Positions 49,319 to 58,372 of a DNA stretch of 64,000 nucleotides are shown one piece after another (within the stretch, counting starts at the first letter, position 1; each line of letters starts with the position of its first letter). The notes beneath the pieces are model-generated. The model saw only the letters and a list, made by a program, of their open reading frames with translations, was not told the origin of the DNA and did no database searches. Position numbers and translations under genes: made by a program. The DNA comes from Deinococcales bacterium (GTDB taxonomy: Bacteria > Deinococcota > Deinococci > Deinococcales > JAAFIG01). The DNA lies in NCBI GenBank assembly GCA_025352125.1, contig JANXTZ010000004.1, forward strand, positions 1-64,000, given 5' to 3'.

Positions 49319-50956
49319 ATGAACAAGGTTTCAAAGAACAGGGTTCCAAAATCCGTCTCTCGAGCATTGATTGGTCTGGGCGTAACGGTTGTCGCGGCAA
49401 CCCTCGCGCTGGCGCAATCACCCGCCAGCAGTGGCATGGTCATCGCCTACAAGGACGACATCGCCACGCTCGACCCGCAGGTGGGTTACGACTGGCAGAA
49501 CTGGCCCGCCATCAAAATGGTCTTCGATGCGCTTCTGGATTACAAACCAGGCACCACCGACCTCGAGCCTCGGATTGCGGCTGCCATGCCCAAAGTTGGT
49601 GACGGCGGCAAGTCCTACACGTTCCAGATTCGCAAAGGCATCAAATTTACCAACGGACGCGAGTTGGTTGCCTCCGACATCAAGTACACCTTGGAGCGTG
49701 TGCTTGACCCCAAAACCAAAAGTCCAGGCGCAGGATTTTTTGCCGACATTGCAGGAAGTGATGCGTTCTCGAGCGGCAAGAGCAAAGACCTGAGCGGTGT
49801 GAAAGTATTGAATTCCAACTCGGTCAAAGTGACCTTATCCCAACCCAACGCCGCATTTTTGAACGTGCTCGCCACCAATTTTGCCTTTATCGTCCCCAAA
49901 GAGGAAGTCATCAAAGCTGGCGAGGACTGGGGTCGCAAACCCGTCGGCAGTGGACCATTCACGCTCGAGTCTTGGACGACGGGGCAAGAATTGATGTTCA
50001 AACGCAACCCAAATTACTTTATCAAAAGCCTGCCCAAACTCGAGACGGTCAACATCAAAGTTGGGCAAGACCCCAGCGTGGCGTACCTGGCATTGCAACG
50101 CGGCGAGGTCGATTTGCTCGGTGATGGTATTGCGCCCGCAAACTTCTTGCAAGCCCAATCTGACCCGAAGCTCAAAAGCCTGATTGTCAGCACCGCCCTC
50201 GCCAACACAACCTATGTCTCGATCAACACCAACATCAAGCCCTTCAACGACCTGCGCGTGCGTCAAGCGCTGCAATACGCCATCGACAAGAAAAAGGTTT
50301 TAAAGATCATCAACGGGCGCGGACTGATTGCCAACCAAATCCTGCCACCCAAAATGCCAGGCTACGACTCGAGCTACAAGGGGTACGGTTACGACCCAGA
50401 AAAAGCCAGAGCGCTGCTGAAAGCCGCCGGTCTGGGCAAAGGATTCTCGAGCACCCTCTACACCAACTCCACCGACCCTAACCCACGCATCGCGCAAAGC
50501 ATCCAACAAGACCTTGCCGCCGTCGGCATCAAAATCGAACTGAAATCCCAAGCCGCCAGCACCGTGATCGAAGCCGCAGGCACACCCAAAACCGCACCGC
50601 TCGTCTGGTCTGGCGGCATGGGATGGACCCAAGATTACCCAGACCCGAGCGATTTTTACTGGCCCATCTTAAGCTGCCGCAGCGCCGTCCAAGGCGGCTG
50701 GAACTGGCCATTCACCTGCGACAAAACCCTGGATGCCGCCGCCTCCAAAGCCGACCAGATGACCGCCCCAGAAATGCGCGGTACAAGGCTCGAGGCGTAC
50801 AAAAAGATTTACAAGAAACTGATGGATCAAAGCGTTTGGGTGCCCATGTTCAACGAGGTGCGTTACACCATGCACAGCGAAAAACTGGTCGGTGAAGCCA
50901 CAGATTTGATTGACCCAATTCACAACATCGCCTACGAACGCCTCAGCGTCAAATAA
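49319..50956 (+). CDS. ABC transporter substrate-binding protein, family 5 (DppA/OppA-like)
   Basis: A 545-residue exported protein (signal peptide to about residue 38, ALAQS) of the SBP_bac_5 family. Motifs: TLDPQVGYDWQNWPAIKMVFDAL, IRKGIKFTNGRELVASDIKYTLERV, VRQALQYAIDKKKVL. AGGAGG lies 6 nt before ATG 49319. It belongs with the two permeases for peptide or nickel uptake. Ligand specificity cannot be told. Confidence 0.95.
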   Translation: MNKVSKNRVPKSVSRALIGLGVTVVAATLALAQSPASSGMVIAYKDDIATLDPQVGYDWQNWPAIKMVFDALLDYKPGTTDLEPRIAAAMPKVGDGGKSYTFQIRKGIKFTNGRELVASDIKYTLERVLDPKTKSPGAGFFADIAGSDAFSSGKSKDLSGVKVLNSNSVKVTLSQPNAAFLNVLATNFAFIVPKEEVIKAGEDWGRKPVGSGPFTLESWTTGQELMFKRNPNYFIKSLPKLETVNIKVGQDPSVAYLALQRGEVDLLGDGIAPANFLQAQSDPKLKSLIVSTALANTTYVSINTNIKPFNDLRVRQALQYAIDKKKVLKIINGRGLIANQILPPKMPGYDSSYKGYGYDPEKARALLKAAGLGKGFSSTLYTNSTDPNPRIAQSIQQDLAAVGIKIELKSQAASTVIEAAGTPKTAPLVWSGGMGWTQDYPDPSDFYWPILSCRSAVQGGWNWPFTCDKTLDAAASKADQMTAPEMRGTRLEAYKKIYKKLMDQSVWVPMFNEVRYTMHSEKLVGEATDLIDPIHNIAYERLSVK

Positions 50957-51061
50957 CTGTAGGGGCGCAACGCCTTGCGCCCTCGAGAACAGCGATTCTT
51001 AACGAATGAACCTCGAGAAACCAGTCACAGGTAGATTGAATAAAACTTCGCGCCCCTGAAA

Positions 51062-51228
51062 CCCTCATCCGTCAGCTCCGCTGACACCTTCTCCCGCAGG
51101 GAGAAGGAAATTCAAAATCCTCGAGCATCACGTGTAAAGCGCCTAAGCTCCCTTCTCCAGCTAGCGGGAGAAGGCGACCCCAGCCCGACAGGTGCTGTAG
51201 TAAGGGTCAAGAGGGTCGGGGATGAGGG
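51062..51228. repeat. Dispersed repeat element with inverted termini
   Basis: Ends are CCCTCATCC (51062-51070) and GGATGAGGG (51220-51228). Two hairpins lie inside (CCTTCTCCCGCAGGGAGAAGG, 51087-51107; and around 51150-51174). GCGACCCCAGCCCGACAGGT followed by GGGTCAAGAG (about 51174-51213) matches the core of the repeats at 9727-9852 and 11294-11492. Remaining spacer (50957-51061) holds nothing else. Confidence 0.6.
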
Positions 51229-51264
51229 CAGACCGCGCAATTGCTCAAACCAAAAAGGAATCCC

Positions 51265-52203
51265 ATGAGCGACCATCACCACCATTGGCAAACCATCCAC
51301 TCGCACCATCTGGGTTGGGACAACACTTTGCCGCCAGCGCACCGCATCACCCCTGGCGCAACGCTCGAGTTTGAAATTTTGGACGCGGGTGGCGGGCAGT
51401 TTAACCGCAAGAGCGGATTGCAGGATTTGATCAATCTCGATTTTAACAATGTCAATCCGGTCACGGGTCCAATTTTTATTGAGGGCGCAGAACCAGGCGA
51501 CGCGCTGGTGGTTGAGTTGCTCGAGTTTAAAACTTCGGGCTGGGGTTGGACGGCGCTGATTCCTGGGTTTGGTTTGCTGTCCGATGAATTCCCAGACCCG
51601 CATTTGATTGTGTCCGAGCACGACAGTCATTTGGCGCATTTTCTGCCTGGTTTGGCGAGCGTGCCGATCAAACCGTTTACGGGCGTGATTGGGGTTGCCC
51701 CTGCCGAGCTTGGGCATCACAGTGTTGTGCCGCCGCGTCGGGTGGGTGGAAATCTGGACATTCGGGATTTGAGTGCGGGCAGCACGTTGTACTTGCCAGT
51801 GGAAGTTCCTGGCGCGTTGTTTTCTGTCGGTGATACCCACGCCGCGCAAGGTGACGGCGAGGTGTGCGGGACTGCCATCGAAAGCCCCATGAACGTGGTT
51901 CTCAAGTTTGGTCTTGAGAAAGCCCGCAACCTGCCAAGCCCGCAATTTCGCACGAACGGTCCAGTCACGCGACACCACGACGAAAAGGGTTATTACGCCA
52001 CAACAGGTGTCGCGCCAGACTTGATGCTTGCCGTCAAAGACGCCACTCGAGCCATGATTGACCACATGGTACGCGAGTACAAACTCGAGCCAAAGGATGC
52101 GTATGCCTTGTGCAGTGTGGCGTGTGATCTGAGGATTTCTGAGGTGGTGGACATGCCAAACTGGGTCGTCAGTTGTTACCTGCCGCTGATTGTATTCGCT
52201 TAA
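51265..52203 (+). CDS. Acetamidase/formamidase family protein
   Basis: A 312-residue FmdA-like amidase. The family core PIFIEGAEPGDALVVELLEF, GGNLDIRDLSAGSTLYLPVEVPGALFSVGDTHAAQGDGEVCG and CSVACDLRISEVVD are present. The enzyme releases ammonia from short amides. AAAAGGAA precedes ATG 51265 at about 5 nt. It follows the peptide transporter by about 300 bp and the repeat element, which may separate them into different transcripts. Confidence 0.93.
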   Translation: MSDHHHHWQTIHSHHLGWDNTLPPAHRITPGATLEFEILDAGGGQFNRKSGLQDLINLDFNNVNPVTGPIFIEGAEPGDALVVELLEFKTSGWGWTALIPGFGLLSDEFPDPHLIVSEHDSHLAHFLPGLASVPIKPFTGVIGVAPAELGHHSVVPPRRVGGNLDIRDLSAGSTLYLPVEVPGALFSVGDTHAAQGDGEVCGTAIESPMNVVLKFGLEKARNLPSPQFRTNGPVTRHHDEKGYYATTGVAPDLMLAVKDATRAMIDHMVREYKLEPKDAYALCSVACDLRISEVVDMPNWVVSCYLPLIVFA

Positions 52204-52259
52204 AACTCGAGAAGTATAGGGTTTCTCGAGAATGAACGTTGGATTGTTGCAAACTGTCC

Positions 52260-52265
52260 TAAAGT
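52260..52265 (+). promoter_or_regulatory. -10 box of the 52271 gene, likely leaderless
   Basis: TAAAGT, then 5 nt and ATG 52271; no ribosome-binding site. Confidence 0.5.
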
Positions 52266-52270
52266 AATTC

Positions 52271-54442
52271 ATGACCTTTACTCGAGTATGTGTGGTTCTG
52301 TTGCTTGGTGTGGTGGCTTGCGCCGCCCAATCCGCGCCAATCAACCCGATTTCCAAAACCAGCAATGGCATTGTCTTTGTCACGCAAGTTCCCATGCGTG
52401 ACGATTTCACGACCATCGCCAGTACCTTTGGCAATCAACGTTCAGAGATTCAAGCTGTCCCTCGAGGTGGGGATTTGTGGATTCGGTACTCGGACGGTAG
52501 TCTGAAAAACCTGACCAAAACCGCAGGTTACGGCATGGATGGTCTGCAAGGCGCGAACGCGATTGCGGTGCGCGACCCAAGTCCGTCCTGGGACGGCAAG
52601 AAAATCATTTTTTCGATGCTCATCGGAGCGCCAACGGCACAGTACACAGAACCACCCACGCACTGGCAGTTGTACGAGGTTGCGAACCTCGAGCCAAACC
52701 AAACGCCAGTCATCACCAAAGTTGCAAACCAACCTGCTTACAACAATGTTTCACCGATTTACGGGTCTGACGACCGAATTATTTTCACCACAGACCGCCC
52801 CAGGGACGGCAGTGCGCATTTGTACCCGCAACGCGACGAGTACGAGGAAGCGCCCGTGGTTTCTGGCTTGTGGAGTCTGGATTCCACAACGGGCAATCTA
52901 AAAATGCTGAATCATGCGCCAAGCGGTGATTTCACGCCGTTCGTGGACAGTTTCGGACGCTTGTTGTTCACCCAGTGGGATCACTTGCAGCGCGACCAGC
53001 AAGCCGACACTGACACGTATGAGGCTGGAACTTACGGCACATTCAATTACGAATCCGAAGCCGTGACCGCCAAAGCCACCACCTCGAGAAGCGAAGTCTA
53101 TCCAGAACCTCGAGCCGACAAAGCTGCGGCAGGGACTGTATTTCCTTCGCACACCTTCAACCAGTTTTTTCCCTGGACGATGAACCAGGACGGCACGGAA
53201 TCCGAGGTCATCAACCACCTTGGACGCCACGAGCTGCATTCGTACATGGGCAGCGGACGCAATGACGACCCACTCGTCACCGAGTATTACCAGCAGTACC
53301 CAAGGGTCAATCCAAATCCAATCGAGAATTTCTTGCAGATCAAAGAGGACCCGAACACCCCAGGCATGTATTACGGCATTGACGCGCCAGAATTTTACTC
53401 GCATGGCAGTGGACAAATTATTGCCCTGTCTGCCCCACCAAGCCAAAGCCCAGAAACCGCCACAATCCAGTACATCACGCACCGCGACACCCGTGATGCG
53501 CTCGAGGCAAGCGTGCAACCGAGCGCCAACCATTCAGGGCATTACCGCGATCCGCTGATGCTTTCGAATGGCGATTTGATTGCCGCCCACACTTTTGAAA
53601 CCCACGGCGAATACGTGCCAAACAAATCCGTGTACGATTTTAGGCTCCGTAAACTCGAGAAATCGGGTGCAGTGTTTAAAGCCACCACGGCGTTGACCGC
53701 AGGCATCACCAAAAAAGTCAGTTGGTGGAATCCAGACAGCAAACTCGAGTTTGACGGGACACTCTGGGAATTGCAACCCACCGAATTGCGTGCTCGAGTT
53801 CGCCCAAACGTCACCACCACGCCGTTACAGGAACCCGAGCAAAACGTTTTCAGCAAAACGGGCGTCAACCTCGAGACGCTGAAAAGCTACTTAAAACAAA
53901 ATAATCTGGCGTTGCTGGTCGGGCGCAACGTCACCACCCGCGATGATCTGGACAGGCAACAACCCTTCAATTTGCAAGTCCCAGGCGGCGTGAAAAGCCT
54001 AAGCTCGAGCTTTAAAGCGGGCGACAAGGTTTACGATGTCACCAATCTGCAATTCTTTCAGGGCGATTTGATCCGTGGCATTGGCGGCACGACCGACCCT
54101 CGAGCGGGACGGCGGGTGCTGGCGCAACCCTTGCACGATGCTGCCGCAGTTTTGGTCAACCCGAGCAATACTGGCGTGCCAAACAGCGTCAAAGTTGCCT
54201 CCGACGGTTCGTTTGCCGCGTTTGTGCCCGCCACCCGAGCCATGTCCTGGCAACTGACCGACGGCGCAGGAACGGGCGTGGTGCGCGAACGCTACTGGCT
54301 CAGTTTCCAACCAGGTGAGGTGCGCGTCTGCACATCCTGTCATGGTTTGTCTGACAAAGACCAGGCTGGAAAACTCGCGCCACAAAACGAACCGATTGCG
54401 CTCGAGGGACTCTTAAACCTTTGGAAAACCCGTCAGAAATGA
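52271..54442 (+). CDS. Exported TolB-like protein with C-terminal CxxCH motif
   Basis: A 723-residue lipoprotein-type precursor (lipobox VVACA). Residues about 45-520 contain TolB/WD40-like strands (DPSPSWDGKKIIFSM, VSPIYGSDDRIIFTTDRP). The C-terminal 200 residues end in RVCTSCHGLS (about residues 685-694), a haem-c type CxxCH. The layout resembles hydrazine-synthase alpha-subunit-like proteins found in many aerobic bacteria, where the biochemical role is unknown. ATG 52271 with TAAAGT 5 nt upstream. Confidence 0.65.
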   Translation: MTFTRVCVVLLLGVVACAAQSAPINPISKTSNGIVFVTQVPMRDDFTTIASTFGNQRSEIQAVPRGGDLWIRYSDGSLKNLTKTAGYGMDGLQGANAIAVRDPSPSWDGKKIIFSMLIGAPTAQYTEPPTHWQLYEVANLEPNQTPVITKVANQPAYNNVSPIYGSDDRIIFTTDRPRDGSAHLYPQRDEYEEAPVVSGLWSLDSTTGNLKMLNHAPSGDFTPFVDSFGRLLFTQWDHLQRDQQADTDTYEAGTYGTFNYESEAVTAKATTSRSEVYPEPRADKAAAGTVFPSHTFNQFFPWTMNQDGTESEVINHLGRHELHSYMGSGRNDDPLVTEYYQQYPRVNPNPIENFLQIKEDPNTPGMYYGIDAPEFYSHGSGQIIALSAPPSQSPETATIQYITHRDTRDALEASVQPSANHSGHYRDPLMLSNGDLIAAHTFETHGEYVPNKSVYDFRLRKLEKSGAVFKATTALTAGITKKVSWWNPDSKLEFDGTLWELQPTELRARVRPNVTTTPLQEPEQNVFSKTGVNLETLKSYLKQNNLALLVGRNVTTRDDLDRQQPFNLQVPGGVKSLSSSFKAGDKVYDVTNLQFFQGDLIRGIGGTTDPRAGRRVLAQPLHDAAAVLVNPSNTGVPNSVKVASDGSFAAFVPATRAMSWQLTDGAGTGVVRERYWLSFQPGEVRVCTSCHGLSDKDQAGKLAPQNEPIALEGLLNLWKTRQK

Positions 54443-54492
54443 ATTGTAGGGGATGGTTTCAGACCACATCCCTTACGTGTCTAAAATACTTT

Positions 54493-55341
54493 TTAAATTT
54501 CCGTCAATTTCTCGCTGACATCCCACAACCTCTTTGCGATGCTCGAGTCGAGCGCTATCGGGTTGACTTTGGCAATTTTTTTCTTCTCAAAGTATTCACC
54601 CGTGACGTTCGCCACATCAGCGCTCGAGGACAGGTAAATCATGGTTTCAGCGCCTTTTTCTGGAGTGATGGCAAGGATATTCTTGGCGAAATTCAGCATT
54701 CGCCCCATAAAGTCGCTCGAGTCTCCTGCAAATCCGGTGTTGACGAATCCAGGATGCAAACAGTTTGCGGTCACACCCGTTCCCGCCAGCCTGCGACTCA
54801 GTTCTTTGGTGAACAAGACATTCATCAATTTGCTGGTGCAGTACGCCGCCCAACCATTGAATTTCTTCTCGAGTTGTAAATCATTGAAATTGATTTTTGC
54901 CACCAAGTGCGCCCCGCTCGAGACGCTGACGATCCTGGGGTTTTTGCCGCGTTTGAGGGTATCCAGGAGTAAATTGGTCAGCAAAAAGTACCCGATGTGA
55001 TTGAGCGCGAAGGTCATTTCAAAACCGTCCTTGCTGACCTTGCGTTCACTGTAAAACGCGCCCGCATTGTTGACCAGAACGTCCAAACTCGAGTATTTGG
55101 CGGTGACGTTGATCGCCAGTTGACGGATGCTTGCCATGCTGGAAAGGTCTGCCAGCAGCAACTCAAGTTTGGCATTTGGCACGGCTTGCCGAATTTCCTC
55201 GAGTTTGGCACGTCCCTTTTTCTCGTCTCGAGCGACCATCAAGACCACCGCATCCATTTTTGCCAGTTCTAGCGCGGTGATAAAGCCTATTCCGTTGGTT
55301 GCGCCCGTCACGAGCACGGTTTTGCCAGTCATCAAATCCAT
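54493..55341 (-). CDS. Short-chain dehydrogenase (retinol-dehydrogenase-like)
   Basis: A 282-residue SDR. NAD(P) loop TGATNGIGFITALELAK, NNAG (about 90), Ser in VSVSSGAHL and YCTSK (Tyr-xxx-Lys). The ANCLHPGFVNTGF region matches RDH-like SDRs. ATG 55341 has only a weak -10-like CAGAAT upstream and no strong ribosome-binding site. Substrate unknown. Confidence 0.9.
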   Translation of the reverse strand: MDLMTGKTVLVTGATNGIGFITALELAKMDAVVLMVARDEKKGRAKLEEIRQAVPNAKLELLLADLSSMASIRQLAINVTAKYSSLDVLVNNAGAFYSERKVSKDGFEMTFALNHIGYFLLTNLLLDTLKRGKNPRIVSVSSGAHLVAKINFNDLQLEKKFNGWAAYCTSKLMNVLFTKELSRRLAGTGVTANCLHPGFVNTGFAGDSSDFMGRMLNFAKNILAITPEKGAETMIYLSSSADVANVTGEYFEKKKIAKVNPIALDSSIAKRLWDVSEKLTEI

Positions 55342-55394
55342 GTTTTCATTCTGACCTGTTTGGTACCGGTCGAAACATCCTCAGCGCACCATTC

Positions 55395-55427
55395 AAAAAA
55401 GCCCGCCTTCAAACTTGAAGGCGGGCT
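55395..55427 (-). terminator. Intrinsic terminator of the 55447 gene
   Basis: Stem AGCCCGCCTTCAA / TTGAAGGCGGGCT (55400-55427), with a minus-strand T-run at 55395-55400. Confidence 0.88.
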
Positions 55428-55446
55428 GGGACTCAAAAAATTTAGG

Positions 55447-56028
55447 TTACTGTGAAACCCTGACGTAAGTCTCAGCAAAGTCCCGTTGTCCAACATCATA
55501 TGGGTTCAGCAATTGCGCGGTCAGGTTGTTTAGGCTTTGCGCACTGACCCAACGGTACGAGCCATTGTTGATCGGGTACGGTGTGAAAATCGCGCGGATT
55601 CGGGTCGTACCATACGGCGGAGCGATAGTCAGCTCATTGCTGCCAGTCGAATCCCTCGAGATCAGGTTTAGACCCGCCTGAACTGGAATATTGGTCAAGA
55701 CCGAGTTGTCGTATTGTTGTGGGTTGTAAATCAGCAAGGTCAAGTAACCAGGGTACGCAACGTCGGCACGCAAGACCAGACGCTCGCCGTTAATGTAGGT
55801 CGCACCCGTGCCTTTGGTCGGTTGGAAATCACCGATGATTCTCGAGACTTGAATGCCTGCCGAAATGTAAATCGTGATGCCGCCCGAAACCACCGGAGCC
55901 GGTTGTTGAATGGGTTGCGGTTGTTGGATAGGTTGTGGGTTGATCGGTTCAGGACGCACCGTGCGGTAAACCGGAAAGCAAGATGAGAAGATGAGTGCCA
56001 GACCAGCCAGTAAGAAAATTCTTTTCAT
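55447..56028 (-). CDS. DUF4384-like lipoprotein
   Basis: A 193-residue lipoprotein (lipobox IFSSC) with a Pro/Gln linker (INPQPIQQPQPIQQP) and a beta-rich domain (ERLVLRADVAYPGYLTLLIYNPQQY) like DUF4384. These surface-associated proteins have no assigned activity; the linker suggests a projecting domain. ATG 56028 has minus-strand TAGGCT 6 nt upstream. Confidence 0.7.
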   Translation of the reverse strand: MKRIFLLAGLALIFSSCFPVYRTVRPEPINPQPIQQPQPIQQPAPVVSGGITIYISAGIQVSRIIGDFQPTKGTGATYINGERLVLRADVAYPGYLTLLIYNPQQYDNSVLTNIPVQAGLNLISRDSTGSNELTIAPPYGTTRIRAIFTPYPINNGSYRWVSAQSLNNLTAQLLNPYDVGQRDFAETYVRVSQ

Positions 56029-56034
56029 GCGGTT

Positions 56035-56040
56035 AGCCTA
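56035..56040 (-). promoter_or_regulatory. -10 box of the 55447 gene, likely leaderless
   Basis: Minus-strand TAGGCT, 6 nt before ATG 56028. Confidence 0.45.
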
Positions 56041-56146
56041 GCGCAAAATTCATGAGTGTTGTTCTCGAGTTAAGAATAGTTCAAGTTTCGATGAGCGAAA
56101 GCTCAAGGCGTTCCTCAAGATAAACCCAGCTTGCCGTTGTAAAGAT

Positions 56147-56182
56147 TTTATGACCCGAGGGTTATTGTCTCGAGTCATAAAA
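56147..56182 (-). terminator. Possible terminator of purA
   Basis: Imperfect stem TTTTATGACCCGAG / CTCGAGTCATAAAA just after the purA stop; one mismatch and a poor T-run. Confidence 0.4.
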
Positions 56183-56199
56183 TTAGTGGGACACAACTT

Positions 56200-57414
56200 T
56201 TAACTCCAACTGACCTGCCCAAACGTTTCGGCTCGAGCCTGACCCGTACCAAAAATCGCCACTGGACAGTTCACCAGCTCTTCGATGCGGGCGATGTAAT
56301 GCAAGACTTCTTTGGGCAGGTTCTCGCGCTTATCGATGCCTGTCAAATCACCCCAACCTGGCATTTCCTCGAGAATCGCCGTGCCCTGCTCATCGTGGTC
56401 AATGGCAATTTTGACGGTTTCAAAATGAGACAGAAAATCGAGTTTGGTCAGTGCCAGACCGTCAAAACCGTTGACTTCCGACGCATAACGCACCAGTTTG
56501 GTGTCAAACCAACCCATGCGCCTCGGGCGACCCGTGGTGGTGCCATACTCTGCCCCTGGCGCATCGCGTTCGCCGCGCAGCCGGTCCTCGAGATCACCAA
56601 ACACCTCGGTCGGGAACGGACCGTGTCCGACGCGGCTGGTGAAGGCTTTCGCCACGCCGTAAACCTTGTTGATGTGCTTGTGGTTCACGCCAGCCCCAAC
56701 GATCACGCCGCCCACGGTTGGGTGGCTCGAGGTGACGTAAGGGTACGTGCCGTAATTCAAGTCAAGTAGTGTGGCTTGAGCGCCCTCGAACAAGACGTTC
56801 TGGTTTTGCGCCAGCGCCTCGCGCAGCATCGTGCCGGTGTCGCGCACGTAAGGACTGATGATGTCACGGACCTGTGCCATGTCCACGTAAGCTTTATCGA
56901 CGCTGGTCCAGTTGACGCCCGCCGTGCTGTTGGGTTTGGCTTCAATCAGCCGTTCGAGCCTCTCGCGCAGGGTGTTGGCATCGCTTAAATCCCCAGCCCG
57001 AATGCCAATTCGACGCGCACGGTCGGCATAGGCGGGTCCGATGCCGCGTCCTGTCGTGCCAACAAAATCGTTTTTGCCGTCCACAAATTTGTGATGTGGT
57101 AAAACCAAATGCGCACGGTCTGAAACGTAGACTTCAGGGTTTAAACCGTGGTCTTTGAGGTATTTTAATTCGTCTTTGAATTTCCAAGGGTCAATCACCA
57201 TGCCGTCACCCAGCACAATTTTGACGCCAGGGCTTACCGCGCCCGAAGGAAAGAGATTGAGTTTGAACGTCACATCGGGTAGCACAATCGTGTGCCCCGC
57301 GTTCGCGCCGCCCTGATAGCGCACAACCCAATGCGCGTCCGGTGCCAGAAAATCTGTGACTTTTCCTTTGCCTTCATCGCCCCACTGAGCGCCAATAATT
57401 GCAATTCCTGGCAT
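56200..57414 (-). CDS. purA: Adenylosuccinate synthetase
   Basis: A 404-residue enzyme joining IMP and aspartate with GTP, the first committed step to AMP. GAQWGDEGKGKVTDFLA and GGANAGHT form the nucleotide site; TTGRGIGPAY, VGHGPFPTE and TTTGRPRRMGWFD are conserved. The C-terminus ends slightly short of the E. coli length (432). ATG 57414 has TTGGAG about 7 nt upstream. Confidence 0.97.
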   Translation of the reverse strand: MPGIAIIGAQWGDEGKGKVTDFLAPDAHWVVRYQGGANAGHTIVLPDVTFKLNLFPSGAVSPGVKIVLGDGMVIDPWKFKDELKYLKDHGLNPEVYVSDRAHLVLPHHKFVDGKNDFVGTTGRGIGPAYADRARRIGIRAGDLSDANTLRERLERLIEAKPNSTAGVNWTSVDKAYVDMAQVRDIISPYVRDTGTMLREALAQNQNVLFEGAQATLLDLNYGTYPYVTSSHPTVGGVIVGAGVNHKHINKVYGVAKAFTSRVGHGPFPTEVFGDLEDRLRGERDAPGAEYGTTTGRPRRMGWFDTKLVRYASEVNGFDGLALTKLDFLSHFETVKIAIDHDEQGTAILEEMPGWGDLTGIDKRENLPKEVLHYIARIEELVNCPVAIFGTGQARAETFGQVSWS

Positions 57415-57549
57415 TTCTGACTCCAAGCTGTTCACCCTGTGGTGAACGGTTCAAATAGAGGCTCGAGCCGCGAAAATAAAATCACGGCGCTCACGCACCG
57501 TAATGAAGCTTAACACGTAGACGTTTGAAAGTCAGGTTTGAACGCCGTT

Positions 57550-57577
57550 GCTTGAACCCAGTTGCTTGAACCCAGTT
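57550..57577. repeat. Two 14-bp direct repeats
   Basis: TTGCTTGAACCCAG occurs twice in tandem between purA and trxA. No function evident. Confidence 0.6.
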
Positions 57578-57615
57578 CAGTCGCTCGAAGGTGAACTTTG
57601 AAAGACTTGAGTCAT

Positions 57616-57645
57616 AAAAAAGCCTCCTGTTATCAAGGAGGCTTT
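57616..57645 (-). terminator. Intrinsic terminator of trxA
   Basis: Stem AAGCCTCCT / AGGAGGCTT (57620-57644), with the minus-strand T-run opposite AAAAAA at 57616-57621. Confidence 0.85.
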
Positions 57646-57663
57646 GGTTTTGAGGCTCGAGCT

Positions 57664-58026
57664 TTACGCGCTGGCAGCGACGGTTGGTGCGGCTACGGTA
57701 CTGGCTGGGACGGCTTTGTTGAGCATGTTGCGGTACTTGTCGCCGCGCATGTCAGCACCGACCATGACTTCACTCACTTCGCCGTCTTTGAAGACAATCA
57801 CGGTTGGAATGCTCATGACACGAAACTTCATGGCGGTTTGTTGGTTATCATCGACGTTGATCTTGGCGATCTTGGCTTTGCCGGCGTATTCGTCTGCCAG
57901 ACCTTCGATCACTGGCGCAACCATGCGGCACGGTCCGCACCAGGGTGCCCAGAAGTCCACCAGGGTCACGCCCTGGCTGATCGATTCGTTAAAGTTTGCA
58001 TCGGTTAATTCAATGTATTTGCCCAT
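57664..58026 (-). CDS. trxA: Thioredoxin
   Basis: A 120-residue protein with the active site [11 protein letters not shown] (Cys30, Cys33), the conserved cis-Pro (SIPTV) and a short Ala/Pro-rich C-terminal tail ([15 protein letters not shown]). It reduces disulfides of cytoplasmic proteins. AGGAGG precedes ATG 58026 at 8 nt. Its own terminator shows that it is a separate transcript from the divergent hpt unit. Confidence 0.96.
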   Translation of the reverse strand: MGKYIELTDANFNESISQGVTLVDFWAPWCGPCRMVAPVIEGLADEYAGKAKIAKINVDDNQQTAMKFRVMSIPTVIVFKDGEVSEVMVGADMRGDKYRNMLNKAVPASTVAAPTVAASA

Positions 58027-58160
58027 GTCAGTTTTCCTCCTGCGCGTCGATTCTCGAGCGCGAACAGTTAGGATATTACACCCGAACCCAGCAGATTATG
58101 CGTACTAAAAATGACATTGTGAGCAAATTTTCCTGTCTGAGCGTTGTCACAGCTTTGGCA

Positions 58161-58189
58161 TTGAGTGAAATTCTCAAATACGTTAGACT
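58161..58189 (+). promoter_or_regulatory. Possible promoter of the 58211-hpt operon
   Basis: TTGAGT (58161-58166), 17 nt, TAGACT (58184-58189). Both hexamers match sigma-70 consensus at the important positions. Confidence 0.5.
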
Positions 58190-58210
58190 GGGCATCTCGA
58201 GGTGAAGTGA

Positions 58211-58372
58211 ATGGTTGTATTTAGGATTGTGGTGTTTGTGATTGCTTCGATTGTTGCCTGCGTGATGCTGCCGCTCTTGGCGGTTCAGTATCCGATTGTC
58301 TTCCTGATCGTGATTGCGATTGGCGTCTTCTTGTTCTCACGGTCTTTCTCGAGCCGTAAACAACACCAATGA
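58211..58372 (+). CDS. 53-residue membrane protein coupled to hpt
   Basis: ATG 58211 follows AGGTGAAG at a suitable distance. The product has two hydrophobic segments (VVFRIVVFVIASIVACVML and YPIVFLIVIAIGVFLF) and a basic C-terminus (SSRKQHQ). Its stop TGA (58370-58372) overlaps the hpt ATG (58369) as ATGA, so it is a true gene by arrangement. No known family. Confidence 0.65.
   Translation: MVVFRIVVFVIASIVACVMLPLLAVQYPIVFLIVIAIGVFLFSRSFSSRKQHQ

Noticed and set aside
51112-52434. A 440-codon open frame on the minus strand over the amidase gene
   Set aside because: It lies opposite a clear acetamidase gene in the same region, has no recognisable domain and many rare residues (His, Arg, Thr); it is a by-product of codon bias in the real gene.
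57544-57600. Possible tRNA or small RNA upstream of purA
   Set aside because: I found no cloverleaf or conserved RNA features, only two 14-bp direct repeats.
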